Below, one piece after another: positions 17,005-25,424 of a stretch of DNA of 64,000 bases. The notes under the pieces are model-generated. The model was not told where the DNA came from, ran no database searches, and worked only from the letters and a program-made list of their open reading frames with translations. Numbering within the stretch: position 1 is the stretch's first letter; each line of letters starts with the position of its first letter. Source of the DNA: Boseongicola sp. H5 (GTDB lineage: Bacteria; Pseudomonadota; Alphaproteobacteria; Rhodobacterales; Rhodobacteraceae); assembly GCA_020622165.1 (NCBI GenBank), contig JACNMN010000001.1, forward strand, positions 1 through 64,000, given 5' to 3'. The translations under genes were made by a program, and so were the position numbers.

Positions 17005-17505
17005 TCAGAACGGGCCGCGTGGTAGCGGCACGCGAAGCCCCTGCGTGAATACGAAGTAAAGAGACACGACAGCAATGGCCGAGAAGAGGATCGCACCGAT
17101 CCAGGAGCCGCCTCCGAGTTTGACGGCAAACACCGTGAAGGCAAATCCGGTTGCCAGAAAACCGATCACGGGCATGGCAACGATCAGCGCGGACAACGCC
17201 AGTGTGACGGCGATGGTATAGCGATAAAACAACGGCGGCGTGTCTTCGGTTGGCGTGTCCGATCCTACTTCGTGGGTTGCACGGGAGTCACCCGGCGGGT
17301 CGAAGCGGCGCGCCATGCGCGCCGCCTCCAATGCCATCACAAGGCCGAACAGGATCATCGCGGCGCCGGTAACGGTCGGGAAAAGCCCTGACCCGACGAC
17401 CATTCCGGGCAGCGTACGAAAGCCGCTGGCCACAAAGATGATACCACTTCCAAGGGCGACGAACGCCAATCCGATGATGGTATCCGCTGCGCGTGCCTGT
17501 CTCAT
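17005..17505 (-). CDS. tctB: TTT transporter small membrane subunit (TctB), second system
   Basis: A 166-residue protein with four hydrophobic segments: residues 8-28, 40-60, 100-122 and 125-160, the last probably being two. This is the TctB size and topology. A hydrophilic loop around residues 65-92 carries many charged residues. It sits between the binding protein (43 bp gap) and the permease (4 bp gap). Function is inferred from topology and position, as the family is poorly conserved. Confidence 0.85.
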   Translation of the reverse strand: MRQARAADTIIGLAFVALGSGIIFVASGFRTLPGMVVGSGLFPTVTGAAMILFGLVMALEAARMARRFDPPGDSRATHEVGSDTPTEDTPPLFYRYTIAVTLALSALIVAMPVIGFLATGFAFTVFAVKLGGGSWIGAILFSAIAVVSLYFVFTQGLRVPLPRGPF

Positions 17506-17548
17506 TTCCGCCCTCAGAATTGCCGCTGGATCGGCCGGCGCGAACCGG

Positions 17549-18514
17549 CTATTGGCCTATCCCCGCGGACGAGATGGCCGCTCCGAACGCTTCGGCACGG
17601 TTCTCCAAGTAGTCGGCAAAATCCGCGCCTCCTGCCCAAACGACACCATAGTTAAGCTGTCCCATCTGGCTACGGAAAGAATCGCTTGCCAAGATGTCCT
17701 CCATCGCGTCCGTCAAGGCGGCGACGACGTCCTCGGGCATGCCCTCAGGACCACCCAGGCCGCGCCAGCCTGCGATGGCGAAATCGACGCCCAACGCCTC
17801 GTTGATCGGCGGGACGTCGGGATGGCGGGGATTGGGCTCATTGCCCAGCGTCGCGAGTGCGCGTATCTCGCCCGCTTCCAGAAGCGCTTGAGCTTCGGGG
17901 AACTGCACGACCGCCACGTCGATCGCGCCCGACGCAAGCAACTGCAACGCGGGTGCGCCACCCTCTGTCGGCACCCAATTGCTCTGCCCGCCGTCAAGAC
18001 CGAGACCCTGCACCATCGACACCCATGACAGGTGGTTGACGCCACCGAAATTGGCGCCGCTTGCCTGAATGGCCTGCGGATCGGTCCGGACTGCATCCGC
18101 GAGGTCTTCGATGGTCTGGAAGTCCGAGTCGGCCTTGACGAATACCGCCGAAGGATCCGCATTATAAAGTGCCACGAGCGAATAATCCTCGTGTGTCAAG
18201 TCGGCCGAACCGACGGCGTCATACATCGAAAGCTCGGTGGTGATGATGCCGATAGTGTAGCCGTCCGGTTCGGCATCCTTGATGGCCGTATGGCCGACAA
18301 TGCCGCCACCGCCTGTCCGGTTCACGACGTTGAAGGGCTGGCCCAGCCTTTCCTCGAGCATCGTTGCGATGATCCGGCCGGTGGCGTCCGTGCCGCCGCC
18401 GGCAGACCACGGCACAATCACCGTGACGGGGCGTTCCGGATAATCGGCGACGGCGGCTCCGCCGGCCGTCAGAAAGGCGATTGCCGCCAACGCGGCTGTT
18501 GTCAAACGCTTCAT
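17549..18514 (-). CDS. tctC: TTT transporter solute-binding protein (TctC/Bug family), second system
   Basis: A 321-residue periplasmic protein with a signal peptide (MKRLTTAALAAIAFLTAGGA...) and the Bug-family blocks DYPERPVTVIVPWSAGGGTD and DGYTIGIITTE. It is the first gene of the minus-strand TTT operon and diverges from the DHDPS-like gene with about 300 bp between the starts. It should deliver a carboxylated substrate to the TctA/TctB pair. The ligand is not visible. It differs clearly from the TctC at 1744, so the two systems are not a recent duplication. Confidence 0.92.
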   Translation of the reverse strand: MKRLTTAALAAIAFLTAGGAAVADYPERPVTVIVPWSAGGGTDATGRIIATMLEERLGQPFNVVNRTGGGGIVGHTAIKDAEPDGYTIGIITTELSMYDAVGSADLTHEDYSLVALYNADPSAVFVKADSDFQTIEDLADAVRTDPQAIQASGANFGGVNHLSWVSMVQGLGLDGGQSNWVPTEGGAPALQLLASGAIDVAVVQFPEAQALLEAGEIRALATLGNEPNPRHPDVPPINEALGVDFAIAGWRGLGGPEGMPEDVVAALTDAMEDILASDSFRSQMGQLNYGVVWAGGADFADYLENRAEAFGAAISSAGIGQ

Positions 18515-18586
18515 GTAACTCCTCCATACTCCCTGATCGGCACCTTGACGGCACCGTTCCTCTGGGAACTTGTGTCCCGCTATGTG

Positions 18587-18615
18587 GAATTATCATGGAG
18601 ATTAGCTAAAAGCAA
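18587..18615 (-). promoter_or_regulatory. Candidate promoter of the second TTT operon
   Basis: On the minus strand, TTGCTT (18610-18615) and TAATTC (18587-18592) are 17 bp apart and point into tctC, about 70 bp before its start. The match to sigma-70 boxes is moderate. Confidence 0.35.
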
Positions 18616-18683
18616 ACAGCTTGATGGAAGCGGTTAAGATTCATGCATATCGAAAGGAATTTCTACATATTCTTGCGAGAGTG

Positions 18684-18712
18684 TTGACAGGATCACACTC
18701 CAGAAGTAACAA
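18684..18712 (+). promoter_or_regulatory. Candidate sigma-70 promoter of the DHDPS-family gene
   Basis: A perfect -35 box TTGACA (18684-18689), a 17-bp spacer and TAACAA (18707-18712) lie about 100 bp before the ATG at 18811. The -10 box is weak, which would suit an activated or regulated promoter. Confidence 0.4.
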
Positions 18713-18810
18713 GCTACAACCTAAAATTAATCCATAATACGGGTTAATGAGGACTTGCCGCGTTTGCCGTCGACATGAGTCCGCATGCGCGCCTGAACAG
18801 TGAGGATCGG

Positions 18811-19734
18811 ATGGAAAACAAGATTGCATCTTCTGTGCGCGAAAGACTAACCGGCATCTTGCCCCCGCTCTCAATGCCCTTCGACGACGCAGGCGAGTTG
18901 GCGCCCGAAGCGCTGGCTGCGCAGATCGATTTCATGGTCGCGGGCGGGGTGCGTGGCGTCGTGGCCGGAGGCTCGACCGGTGAGGGTCATACACTTTCCG
19001 ACCGAGAATTTGCCACTGCGATGAAAGCCGCTCATGATGCGCTCGACGGGCGGGCCGCATTCATCGCTGGCCTGATTGTCAATTCGACTCAGGGAGCCAT
19101 TGAGCGTGTAAGAATGCTCGACGGTCTCAAAGTGGACGCCCTGCAGGTGACGCCAGCCCATTATCTGTTCAAGTCTTCGCCGGAAGCGACGATCCGCCAT
19201 TTCGCGGCGATCCACGAAGCGACCGGCATTCCGATCCTAATCTACAACGTGATCCCTTGGAATTACCTAAGCGTGGATGCGATGCTGCGGATTATGGATG
19301 AGGTCCCTGGTGTCGTGGGCATGAAGCAGAGTTCGGGTGACTTAAAATCGGTGTCCGATCTCCTGTCGCGGGCCAAGCCCGAAAACCTTGTCATCACCGG
19401 TATCGACGCACTCCTTTATTCGGCGTTCACATTGGGCGCGCATGGGGCAATCAGCGCCCTCACATGCGCCCTGCCCGAAGTGACCGTGCGACTGTTCGAT
19501 GCAGCGCAGTGCGGCGATCATGAAACCGGGCGCCGCATTCATTTCAAGCTGAACGCCCTCTGGAACGTGATGCCGCATGACAACCTGCCGGCCTGCGTAA
19601 AATATGTGCAGCACCGGCAGGGCCTTGAACTTTTCGGGCCACGCGCGCCGATGGATCCTGTTTCCCGTGAACAGATGGCAGCTATCAATGCGGCGCTGGA
19701 GCCGATCCTGAATTTGACCGGTAAGGCCGCATAG
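18811..19734 (+). CDS. Dihydrodipicolinate synthase/N-acetylneuraminate lyase family protein
   Basis: A 307-residue class I aldolase-fold enzyme from the ATG at 18811 after a GTGAGGA ribosome site; an in-frame ATG at 18775 is less likely. The pyruvate-binding GGSTGEGHTLS loop is at about residues 53-63. The proton-relay Tyr145 (LIYNVIPWNY) and the Schiff-base Lys172 (GMKQSSGD) are present. Family members condense pyruvate with an aldehyde, cleave 2-keto acids or dehydrate keto-deoxy sugar acids. Being between a carboxylate transporter and an operon with a ketoglutarate-semialdehyde-type dehydrogenase, a catabolic role fits better than lysine synthesis. Confidence 0.9.
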   Translation: MENKIASSVRERLTGILPPLSMPFDDAGELAPEALAAQIDFMVAGGVRGVVAGGSTGEGHTLSDREFATAMKAAHDALDGRAAFIAGLIVNSTQGAIERVRMLDGLKVDALQVTPAHYLFKSSPEATIRHFAAIHEATGIPILIYNVIPWNYLSVDAMLRIMDEVPGVVGMKQSSGDLKSVSDLLSRAKPENLVITGIDALLYSAFTLGAHGAISALTCALPEVTVRLFDAAQCGDHETGRRIHFKLNALWNVMPHDNLPACVKYVQHRQGLELFGPRAPMDPVSREQMAAINAALEPILNLTGKAA

Positions 19735-19766
19735 CCGCCGCAGGAACGAAGCAATTGCCGACCCGC

Positions 19767-20582
19767 TCAGGTCGGCTTTCCGTGTTCGCCGCTTGCCTTG
19801 GCGGATGGCAGACCGGCGAACCCAAGCCTAGCCGACAGGGCATCGGCGTGCAGCTTCACCGTCCGCGAAATCTCCGCGACCGCGTCCGGCATCAAGTCCC
19901 AGGCCGTTCCGCTTACGCTGATCGCAGCAAAGGCCGTGCCCGCCTCGTTGAAGATGGGCGCTGCGACGCATCGGATACCGATATTGTGTTCCTCGTCGTC
20001 CACGGCGTAGCCGCGCGCGGAAGTCGCCGCCATTTCACGCTCGAACGCGGCCCGCTCAACAATAGTATTGCCATTGTAGCGAACGGGAGGGGATCGAAAC
20101 AGGCTATCGAGGGTTGCGGTCGGCTGAAAGGCCAGAATGGCCTTACCGACACCAGTACAATGCGCGGGCGCCCGCTCCATGAGGTTGAGAGAGGTGGACA
20201 GTTCCCGCGCCGAGCCGATCTTGCGAACGACCAGAACCCCCTGCCCGTCAAAAACCGCCAAATGGACGGACATCCTTGTGATCCGATGCAATTCTTCCAT
20301 TGCGCTGATGGAAATGCGGTGCAGCTCCATGCTAGCAAGCACTGTGCTGCCGAGGCTGAACAGCTTGAGCCCGAGCCTGTAGCCCCCACGTCGCTTGTCC
20401 TGCTCCAGCAGGCCGGCCTGCCGCATCGAAGACAGCAGGCGGTGGGCCGTGCTCTGCGGGATGCTCAGGCGGCGCGCGATGTCTCCAACAGACAGAACAT
20501 CGTCTTCGACCGAGAAACAATCGAGAACGCGCATGACCTTGTGAAGCGACTTTATACCATCCTCGGAGCCTTCTTTTTTCAT
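19767..20582 (-). CDS. IclR-family transcriptional regulator
   Basis: A 271-residue regulator from the ATG at 20582 (MKKEGSEDGIKSLHKVMRVL). The winged helix spans residues 12-75, with GDIARRLSIPQSTAHRLLSS as the recognition region. The C-terminal effector domain runs to HADALSARLGF. IclR proteins control aromatic, glyoxylate and sugar-acid pathways. It is convergent with the DHDPS-like gene and divergent from the FAD oxidase operon. The 446-bp space in front of it holds two inverted repeats that may be its targets. It probably regulates the operon at 21029-28631 and possibly the TTT/DHDPS genes. Confidence 0.9.
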   Translation of the reverse strand: MKKEGSEDGIKSLHKVMRVLDCFSVEDDVLSVGDIARRLSIPQSTAHRLLSSMRQAGLLEQDKRRGGYRLGLKLFSLGSTVLASMELHRISISAMEELHRITRMSVHLAVFDGQGVLVVRKIGSARELSTSLNLMERAPAHCTGVGKAILAFQPTATLDSLFRSPPVRYNGNTIVERAAFEREMAATSARGYAVDDEEHNIGIRCVAAPIFNEAGTAFAAISVSGTAWDLMPDAVAEISRTVKLHADALSARLGFAGLPSAKASGEHGKPT

Positions 20583-20836
20583 TTCACCCAAGCCAAAACA
20601 ACCTTCGTCACGGCCATCCAGCAGGTCCACCGCCTGCATCGCCCATTTCCACCAGCAGCGCGGTCATTCCCGCAACCGAGAATCGCCACACCCGCCCGCC
20701 CCACGGCAGACAACAAAACCCTATACATCGCCATTTTCCAAGGGCGACAGACCTGAGTTTCATCACCGTTCAATCAAAATACAACAGATGCCGGGCATTT
20801 GCTATCTGAGCCAAAGGGCAGTTTATACCGAAATAC

Positions 20837-20857
20837 GGAATATAATACAGATATTCC
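20837..20857. promoter_or_regulatory. Inverted repeat, likely IclR operator
   Basis: GGAATAT (20837-20843) and ATATTCC (20851-20857) form a perfect 7-7-7 inverted repeat. Related half-sites ACCGAAATA and ACGGAATACA flank it on either side. Position between the IclR gene and its divergent operon suggests a multi-site operator. Confidence 0.45.
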
Positions 20858-20945
20858 CGACGGAATACAGCCTCAGGGCGCAAAATTTACACCATGCGCC
20901 TCGAAATCTGATGTAATTTGGTTGCTTTAGCCCACATAGCGGGAT

Positions 20946-20964
20946 ACGTGTTTAAAGTACACGT
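20946..20964. promoter_or_regulatory. Second inverted repeat near the oxidase start
   Basis: ACGTGT (20946-20951) and ACACGT (20959-20964) form a perfect inverted repeat with a 7-bp spacer, 65 bp before the oxidase ATG. It differs from the other repeat, so it may bind another regulator or form an mRNA hairpin. Confidence 0.3.
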
Positions 20965-21028
20965 CCCCCACGCCGCCAATTCGGCGGCTCGGCGGGCAAT
21001 AGCGGTAAACAAGGGATAGGGTTCAACC

Positions 21029-22450
21029 ATGAACGCCGTGACGCCTGCAAACTCGGAGATTGCTGACACGCTTCGAGACCATCTCGAGCGTCGGACGGGG
21101 CTCACCGTCGAGACCCGGCCTTCGGCGCTGGAGCAGTATGCCGGCGGCGAGGGCATGCCATACCGGCGGGTTCCCGATGCGATGGTGGCGCCGTCGAATA
21201 CGCAAGACGTATCGGCTGTGGTTCGTGTGGCCGCGGACCTGGGCGCGCCCGTTACCTGTTTCGGAGGAGGCACGTCGTTGGAGGGTCAGGTGGTGCCGGT
21301 CGAAGGCGGGCTGGTGATCGACACATCACGGATGAGCAACGTTCTTGAGGTTTCGTCCGAGGCGCTGGATTGTCGCGTTCAGGGGGGCATCAGGCGTAAG
21401 AATCTGAACGCCTATCTTCGCGATACCGGCGTGTTCTTTCCTGTCGATCCGGGGCCCGATGCCACGATCGGTGGAATGGTTTCGACGCGCGCTTCGGGCA
21501 CCAACGCGGTGCGCTACGGAACGATGAAGGAAAACGTTCTGGGGCTTACTGTGGTTCTGGCGGACGGGACCGTGATCAGAACCGGCAGCCGCGCGCGAAA
21601 GGCCTCGGTCGGGTATGACCTGACCAGCCTGTTTGTGGGTTCTGAAGGCACCCTTGGCGTTATCACAGAAGTCGCGCTGAAACTGGTGCCGCGACCGTCG
21701 TCCATCGCTTCGGGTATCTGTCAATTCGACAAACTGGACAAGGCCCTTGCCGTCGTTTCCCAGACCTTGCTTCTTGGGCTGGAGCCATCGCGGCTCGAAT
21801 TGCTGGACGAGGTACAGACGGTCGCCTGTGCCGCCTATTCGCGGCTCGAGGAACTGCGCGACGCCAGCACCATCTTCTTCGAGTTTGCCGGCAATGCCGA
21901 CGACGTATCGCGCAGGATCAAGGCATTTCGCGATATCTGTGCACAGAACGCAGGGAGCGAAGCCCGACGGTTCGACACGGCCGAAGCCCATTCACGGTAC
22001 TGGACCGCACGCGAACGGTGTTATGAAGCGGCGCTCAGCCTGGCTCCGGGCAAGAAGAACATGGGCACCGACGCCTGCGTGCCACTGGACCGACTTGCGG
22101 AGTGCATCCTGCGGACGAAGGAGCTAATCGCGGCCTCGGGATTGATTGCGCCAATGGTTGGTCATGTCGGCGATGGCAATTTCCACCTCGGAATCCTGTT
22201 CGATCCCGAAGATGCCGAGGAATCTGGACGTGCAGAACAGCTCTGCAGACAGGTGTCTCTGCTTGCCATGGAGTTGGGTGGCGTCTGCTCTGGCGAGCAC
22301 GGTATCGGCATACATAAGCGGTCTCTCATGGACAGCCAGCACGGAGAGGCGCTTGCGGTGATGCGGACGATCAAGGCCGCGCTCGACCCTGCTTCAATCA
22401 TGAACCCGGGGAAGCTGCTTCCGCCGGAGGGGACCGGCCAATTCGACTAG
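21029..22450 (+). CDS. FAD-binding oxidase, glycolate oxidase GlcD/D-lactate dehydrogenase type
   Basis: A 473-residue flavoprotein. The FAD_binding_4 domain shows CFGGGTSLEGQVVPVEGG (about residues 76-93), GGMVSTRASGTNAVRYG and SEGTLGVITEV. The C-terminal FAD-oxidase domain shows HVGDGNFHLG and GEHGIGIHKR. Such enzymes oxidise 2-hydroxy acids (glycolate, D-lactate, D-2-hydroxyglutarate) and pass electrons to a cytochrome or quinone. No GlcE or GlcF subunit is encoded beside it, so it is closer to single-chain D-lactate dehydrogenase (cytochrome) types. It is the first gene of the TRAP/Dha operon. Confidence 0.9.
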   Translation: MNAVTPANSEIADTLRDHLERRTGLTVETRPSALEQYAGGEGMPYRRVPDAMVAPSNTQDVSAVVRVAADLGAPVTCFGGGTSLEGQVVPVEGGLVIDTSRMSNVLEVSSEALDCRVQGGIRRKNLNAYLRDTGVFFPVDPGPDATIGGMVSTRASGTNAVRYGTMKENVLGLTVVLADGTVIRTGSRARKASVGYDLTSLFVGSEGTLGVITEVALKLVPRPSSIASGICQFDKLDKALAVVSQTLLLGLEPSRLELLDEVQTVACAAYSRLEELRDASTIFFEFAGNADDVSRRIKAFRDICAQNAGSEARRFDTAEAHSRYWTARERCYEAALSLAPGKKNMGTDACVPLDRLAECILRTKELIAASGLIAPMVGHVGDGNFHLGILFDPEDAEESGRAEQLCRQVSLLAMELGGVCSGEHGIGIHKRSLMDSQHGEALAVMRTIKAALDPASIMNPGKLLPPEGTGQFD

Positions 22451-22478
22451 AACCATCTAAAAAGGGAGGAACTTGGAT

Positions 22479-23504
22479 ATGAAGAGAACCACGATAGCGG
22501 CCACTGTTGCCGTCGCCACGGTGTTCGGGGTGTCCACGGTAATGGCACAACAGACCGTCACGGCGGCATGGTCCGATCCGAACGATCCGACAGTGGCGCC
22601 CACATCGGCATTCATGCAGGTATTCGAAGCCTCGCTAGAACGGTTTTCCGGCGGAGCCTTCGACGTCGAGTTGTTTCCCAACGGCCAACTGGGCGATCAA
22701 GCGGCAACCGTGCAGCAAGTCCGGCGCGGCGATATCGAGTTCGCCAATGTCGTTTCCGGCGTCGTGGCGTCCCTTCTGTACGAACAGTTGAGCGTGCTCG
22801 ACATGCCGTACCTGTTTGACTCGCGCGCGCATTTCCGGGCGGCAATGTCAAACGACAACGCGTACATCTCGGAACTGTTAGACGGAGTCGCGGACGAGAC
22901 CGGTGTGCGCATTCTGTTCCTGCAGCCCTACGGCTTCCGCAACATGACGACGCGGAACACGCAAGTAACAGGCCCCGAGGACCTGACGGGTCTGCAGATG
23001 CGGACAATGAGTGTCGTACCGCACCAGGAAATGATGACGGCGCTCGGCGCAAATCCAGTGCCGATCCCGTTTCTCGAGCTATACACCAGCCTGCAGACCG
23101 GTGTCGTGGACGGTCAGGAAAACACCCCGGCCAACATCATCATTCAGAACTTCGATCAGGTGCAGGGCCACATGACCGAAACCCAGCATGTGATGACAAC
23201 TGCGGCCTTCATCACCAACGAGGAATGGTATCAAAGCCTGTCGGTAGAAGAGCAGACGGCGATCCTGCACGCGGGAGAGGAAGCGACGCTTGCCTATGAC
23301 GGTGTCGGCGCGGTGCAGGACATGCTGTCGGTCAGCGAAATCCGTGCAAACGGTGTCGAGGTCTACACGCCCACCCCCGAAGAGATGGAACAGTTCCGCG
23401 CGGCCGTCGCCGAACCTGTGCGGGCATGGGCCGTGGACAATTTCGGGGAGGAATTTGTCGACGAGTTCTTCGCCCACATGGCACAATTCGAGGGCGCGTT
23501 CTGA
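22479..23504 (+). CDS. dctP: TRAP transporter solute-binding protein (DctP family)
   Basis: A 341-residue periplasmic protein. AAAAAGGGAGGA precedes the ATG at 22479, and the signal peptide MKRTTIAATVAVATVFG... ends near AQQ. DctP features are visible: FPNGQLGDQAATVQQVRRGDIEF, the conserved ligand Arg in GLQMRTM, and LYTSLQTGVVDGQENTPAN. It binds a carboxylate and delivers it to the DctQ/DctM membrane pair downstream. The substrate probably matches the upstream 2-hydroxy-acid oxidase or the Dha kinase, but cannot be named. Confidence 0.93.
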   Translation: MKRTTIAATVAVATVFGVSTVMAQQTVTAAWSDPNDPTVAPTSAFMQVFEASLERFSGGAFDVELFPNGQLGDQAATVQQVRRGDIEFANVVSGVVASLLYEQLSVLDMPYLFDSRAHFRAAMSNDNAYISELLDGVADETGVRILFLQPYGFRNMTTRNTQVTGPEDLTGLQMRTMSVVPHQEMMTALGANPVPIPFLELYTSLQTGVVDGQENTPANIIIQNFDQVQGHMTETQHVMTTAAFITNEEWYQSLSVEEQTAILHAGEEATLAYDGVGAVQDMLSVSEIRANGVEVYTPTPEEMEQFRAAVAEPVRAWAVDNFGEEFVDEFFAHMAQFEGAF

Positions 23505-23576
23505 ACCACTCTTTCCAACCGAACACGCTGGGGGCGATCAATTGCCTCCGGCTCCTATCCCGAGCACGCGCTATGT

Positions 23577-24101
23577 GTGCGGACAGGACGCTTACCGGTG
23601 CTTGAAAAGATCGACAGGTCAATCCAGCTGCTCACCGGGGTGGCAGTCGCTTTGTCGCTTCTGGTGATGTTCGTGTCGGTCGCGTATCTGGTGGCGGGCC
23701 GTTACTTTTTTGGAATGTCCATCTTTTGGGGGGAAGAACTCGCCCGCTATGCGATGATCTACATGGCGTTCTTGGGCGCTTCGACCGCGCTGCGCTCGGA
23801 CCAGCATCCCCGCCTGACCCTGTTCTACGATATGGTGCCGCCCGTAGCACAGGCCATAATACGCATAGCTATATACGTCGGGCTGATCCTCGTTGCGCTG
23901 CTGTTCATCTGGTACGGCTACGAGTTCTTCGATTTCGACGGCATCATGCAAACGCCCGCGCTGCGCATCCGCTACTACTGGGTCTTCGCGGTCATCCCGA
24001 TCGGCGGCCTGTTGTTGCTGTATCACATCGTTGCGGGGCGATTCTTCGCAACCCGTTTCAGCATCATTGGCGACGAAGATTCGCCTGGAAAGGCGAAGTA
24101 A
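23577..24101 (+). CDS. dctQ: TRAP transporter small membrane subunit (DctQ)
   Basis: A four-helix membrane protein of 174 residues, or 167 if the GTG at 23598 is the start. The segments lie at about residues 15-38, 50-70, 90-112 and 130-152. FFGMSIFWGEELARY is the conserved DctQ stretch. It ends directly at the DctM start (TAA followed by ATG at 24102). It anchors the large permease subunit. Confidence 0.9.
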   Translation: MRTGRLPVLEKIDRSIQLLTGVAVALSLLVMFVSVAYLVAGRYFFGMSIFWGEELARYAMIYMAFLGASTALRSDQHPRLTLFYDMVPPVAQAIIRIAIYVGLILVALLFIWYGYEFFDFDGIMQTPALRIRYYWVFAVIPIGGLLLLYHIVAGRFFATRFSIIGDEDSPGKAK

Positions 24102-25388
24102 ATGACGCCATTTGCCGCTATGCTCGTCTGTTTCGTGCTTCTTGTGGTCCTGAGCTTCCCACTTGCGTTTTCGCTGTTGCTGTCCTGCTCGCTCTACCTG
24201 CTGATGTCGGGCAACTCGCAGACACTGCTCATACAGCAGTTGTTCAGCGGTCTGGACATATTCACGATCATGGCGATCCCCTTCTTCATGCTGGCAGGCG
24301 ACCTGATGGTCGCCTCGGGGACGGCAGACCGTCTGCTTCGGTTCGCGCAACTGCTTGTCGGTCGCCTGCGCGGCGGCACAGGCTACGTGAACATCGTGGC
24401 AAGCATGCTGTTTGGCGGCTGCTCGGGCTCGGCGATCGCCGACATCGCCGCACTTGGCCGGACCCAGGTCAGCATGATGGAAAAAAGCGGCTTCACCCGC
24501 GAGTTCAGCGCCGCGCTGACGCTGGCCACATCGATCAAGGGGGCGATCATTCCACCGTCGATCCCGATCGTTCTGGTGGGCGCCGTGTCCGGAACATCGA
24601 TCGGCGGCATGTTGGTGGGCGGTCTCATTCCCGGTCTGCTGGTCGGCATGGCATTGGCCGTAGCGGTCTATTGGACGACGCGGCACAATGCGATCGCATC
24701 AGGCGAACCCATCACCAGACGGCAGAAGTTGCGGATCATCCTGGAATCGATCCCCTTCCTGATGATGCCGGTCATAATCTTGGGCGGCATTCTGTCGGGC
24801 GTCTTCACACCGACCGAGGCGTCCGCCGCCGCCGTCGCCTGGGGGATCGGGCTCTGGCTGTTCGAGCAGAAGGGCCGCCCGGATATGGGGCAGTTGTTCC
24901 GCATCCTGCTGCGCAGTGGCACGCTTTCGGGCGCGGTCCTGTTGCTGACGGGCGCGGCGAATGTCTTTTCCTGGATCCTGGCGACAGAGCAGGTGCCGGC
25001 GCAGATCGCGTTAATCGTGTTTTCGGTCACCGATGAACCAGTTTTTATTCTGCTGATCATAATGGTCTTCCTTCTGTTGTGGGGGGCGGTGATGGACATG
25101 TTGCCGGCGATCTTCATCGTCATCCCGGTCCTGATGCCACTGGCCACGGAAATTGGAGTCGACCCGGTCCATTTCGGGGTGATCTGCACTTTTAACCTGG
25201 TAATCGGTCTGATCACGCCGCCCTATGGCACGGCGCTGTTCACCGGATCGCTGGTGCTGAACATGCCGGTAGAAAAGATCGTCCGGCACATTTTTCCGCT
25301 CTTCTGCGCGGCGGTCCTCGTGCTGCTGATCATTACCTTCGTGCCAGAGACGATCCTGTTCCTGCCGCGCCTTCTCGACCTTCTCTGA
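24102..25388 (+). CDS. dctM: TRAP transporter large permease (DctM)
   Basis: A 428-residue protein with 11-12 membrane segments. DctM family blocks include FTIMAIPFFMLAGDLMVASG, MLFGGCSGSAIADIAALG and SIKGAIIPPSIPIVLVGAVS, then GLITPPYGTALFTGS near the C-terminus. It carries out sodium-dependent import of the ligand bound by DctP. No gap to dctQ; the DhaK gene follows after 36 bp, so transport and kinase are one operon. Confidence 0.95.
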   Translation: MTPFAAMLVCFVLLVVLSFPLAFSLLLSCSLYLLMSGNSQTLLIQQLFSGLDIFTIMAIPFFMLAGDLMVASGTADRLLRFAQLLVGRLRGGTGYVNIVASMLFGGCSGSAIADIAALGRTQVSMMEKSGFTREFSAALTLATSIKGAIIPPSIPIVLVGAVSGTSIGGMLVGGLIPGLLVGMALAVAVYWTTRHNAIASGEPITRRQKLRIILESIPFLMMPVIILGGILSGVFTPTEASAAAVAWGIGLWLFEQKGRPDMGQLFRILLRSGTLSGAVLLLTGAANVFSWILATEQVPAQIALIVFSVTDEPVFILLIIMVFLLLWGAVMDMLPAIFIVIPVLMPLATEIGVDPVHFGVICTFNLVIGLITPPYGTALFTGSLVLNMPVEKIVRHIFPLFCAAVLVLLIITFVPETILFLPRLLDLL

Positions 25389-25424
25389 GCGCCCCAGCCC
25401 GAACGATATCCAACAGAGGACAAG

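Larger units (their letters stand above)
20583..21028. other. Regulatory intergenic region between IclR and the oxidase/TRAP operon
   Basis: This 446-bp stretch has no gene I can support. It contains two inverted repeats (20837-20857 and 20946-20964) and an AT-rich part around 20820-20860. It must hold the promoters of the divergent IclR gene and the 21029 operon. Confidence 0.55.

Noticed and set aside
19755-20756. A 333-codon plus-strand frame opposite the IclR gene
   Set aside because: Its composition is the antisense of a clear IclR protein; high GC makes long antisense frames common here. The same applies to the long frames at 13040-13876, 11892-12758 and 60608-61741.
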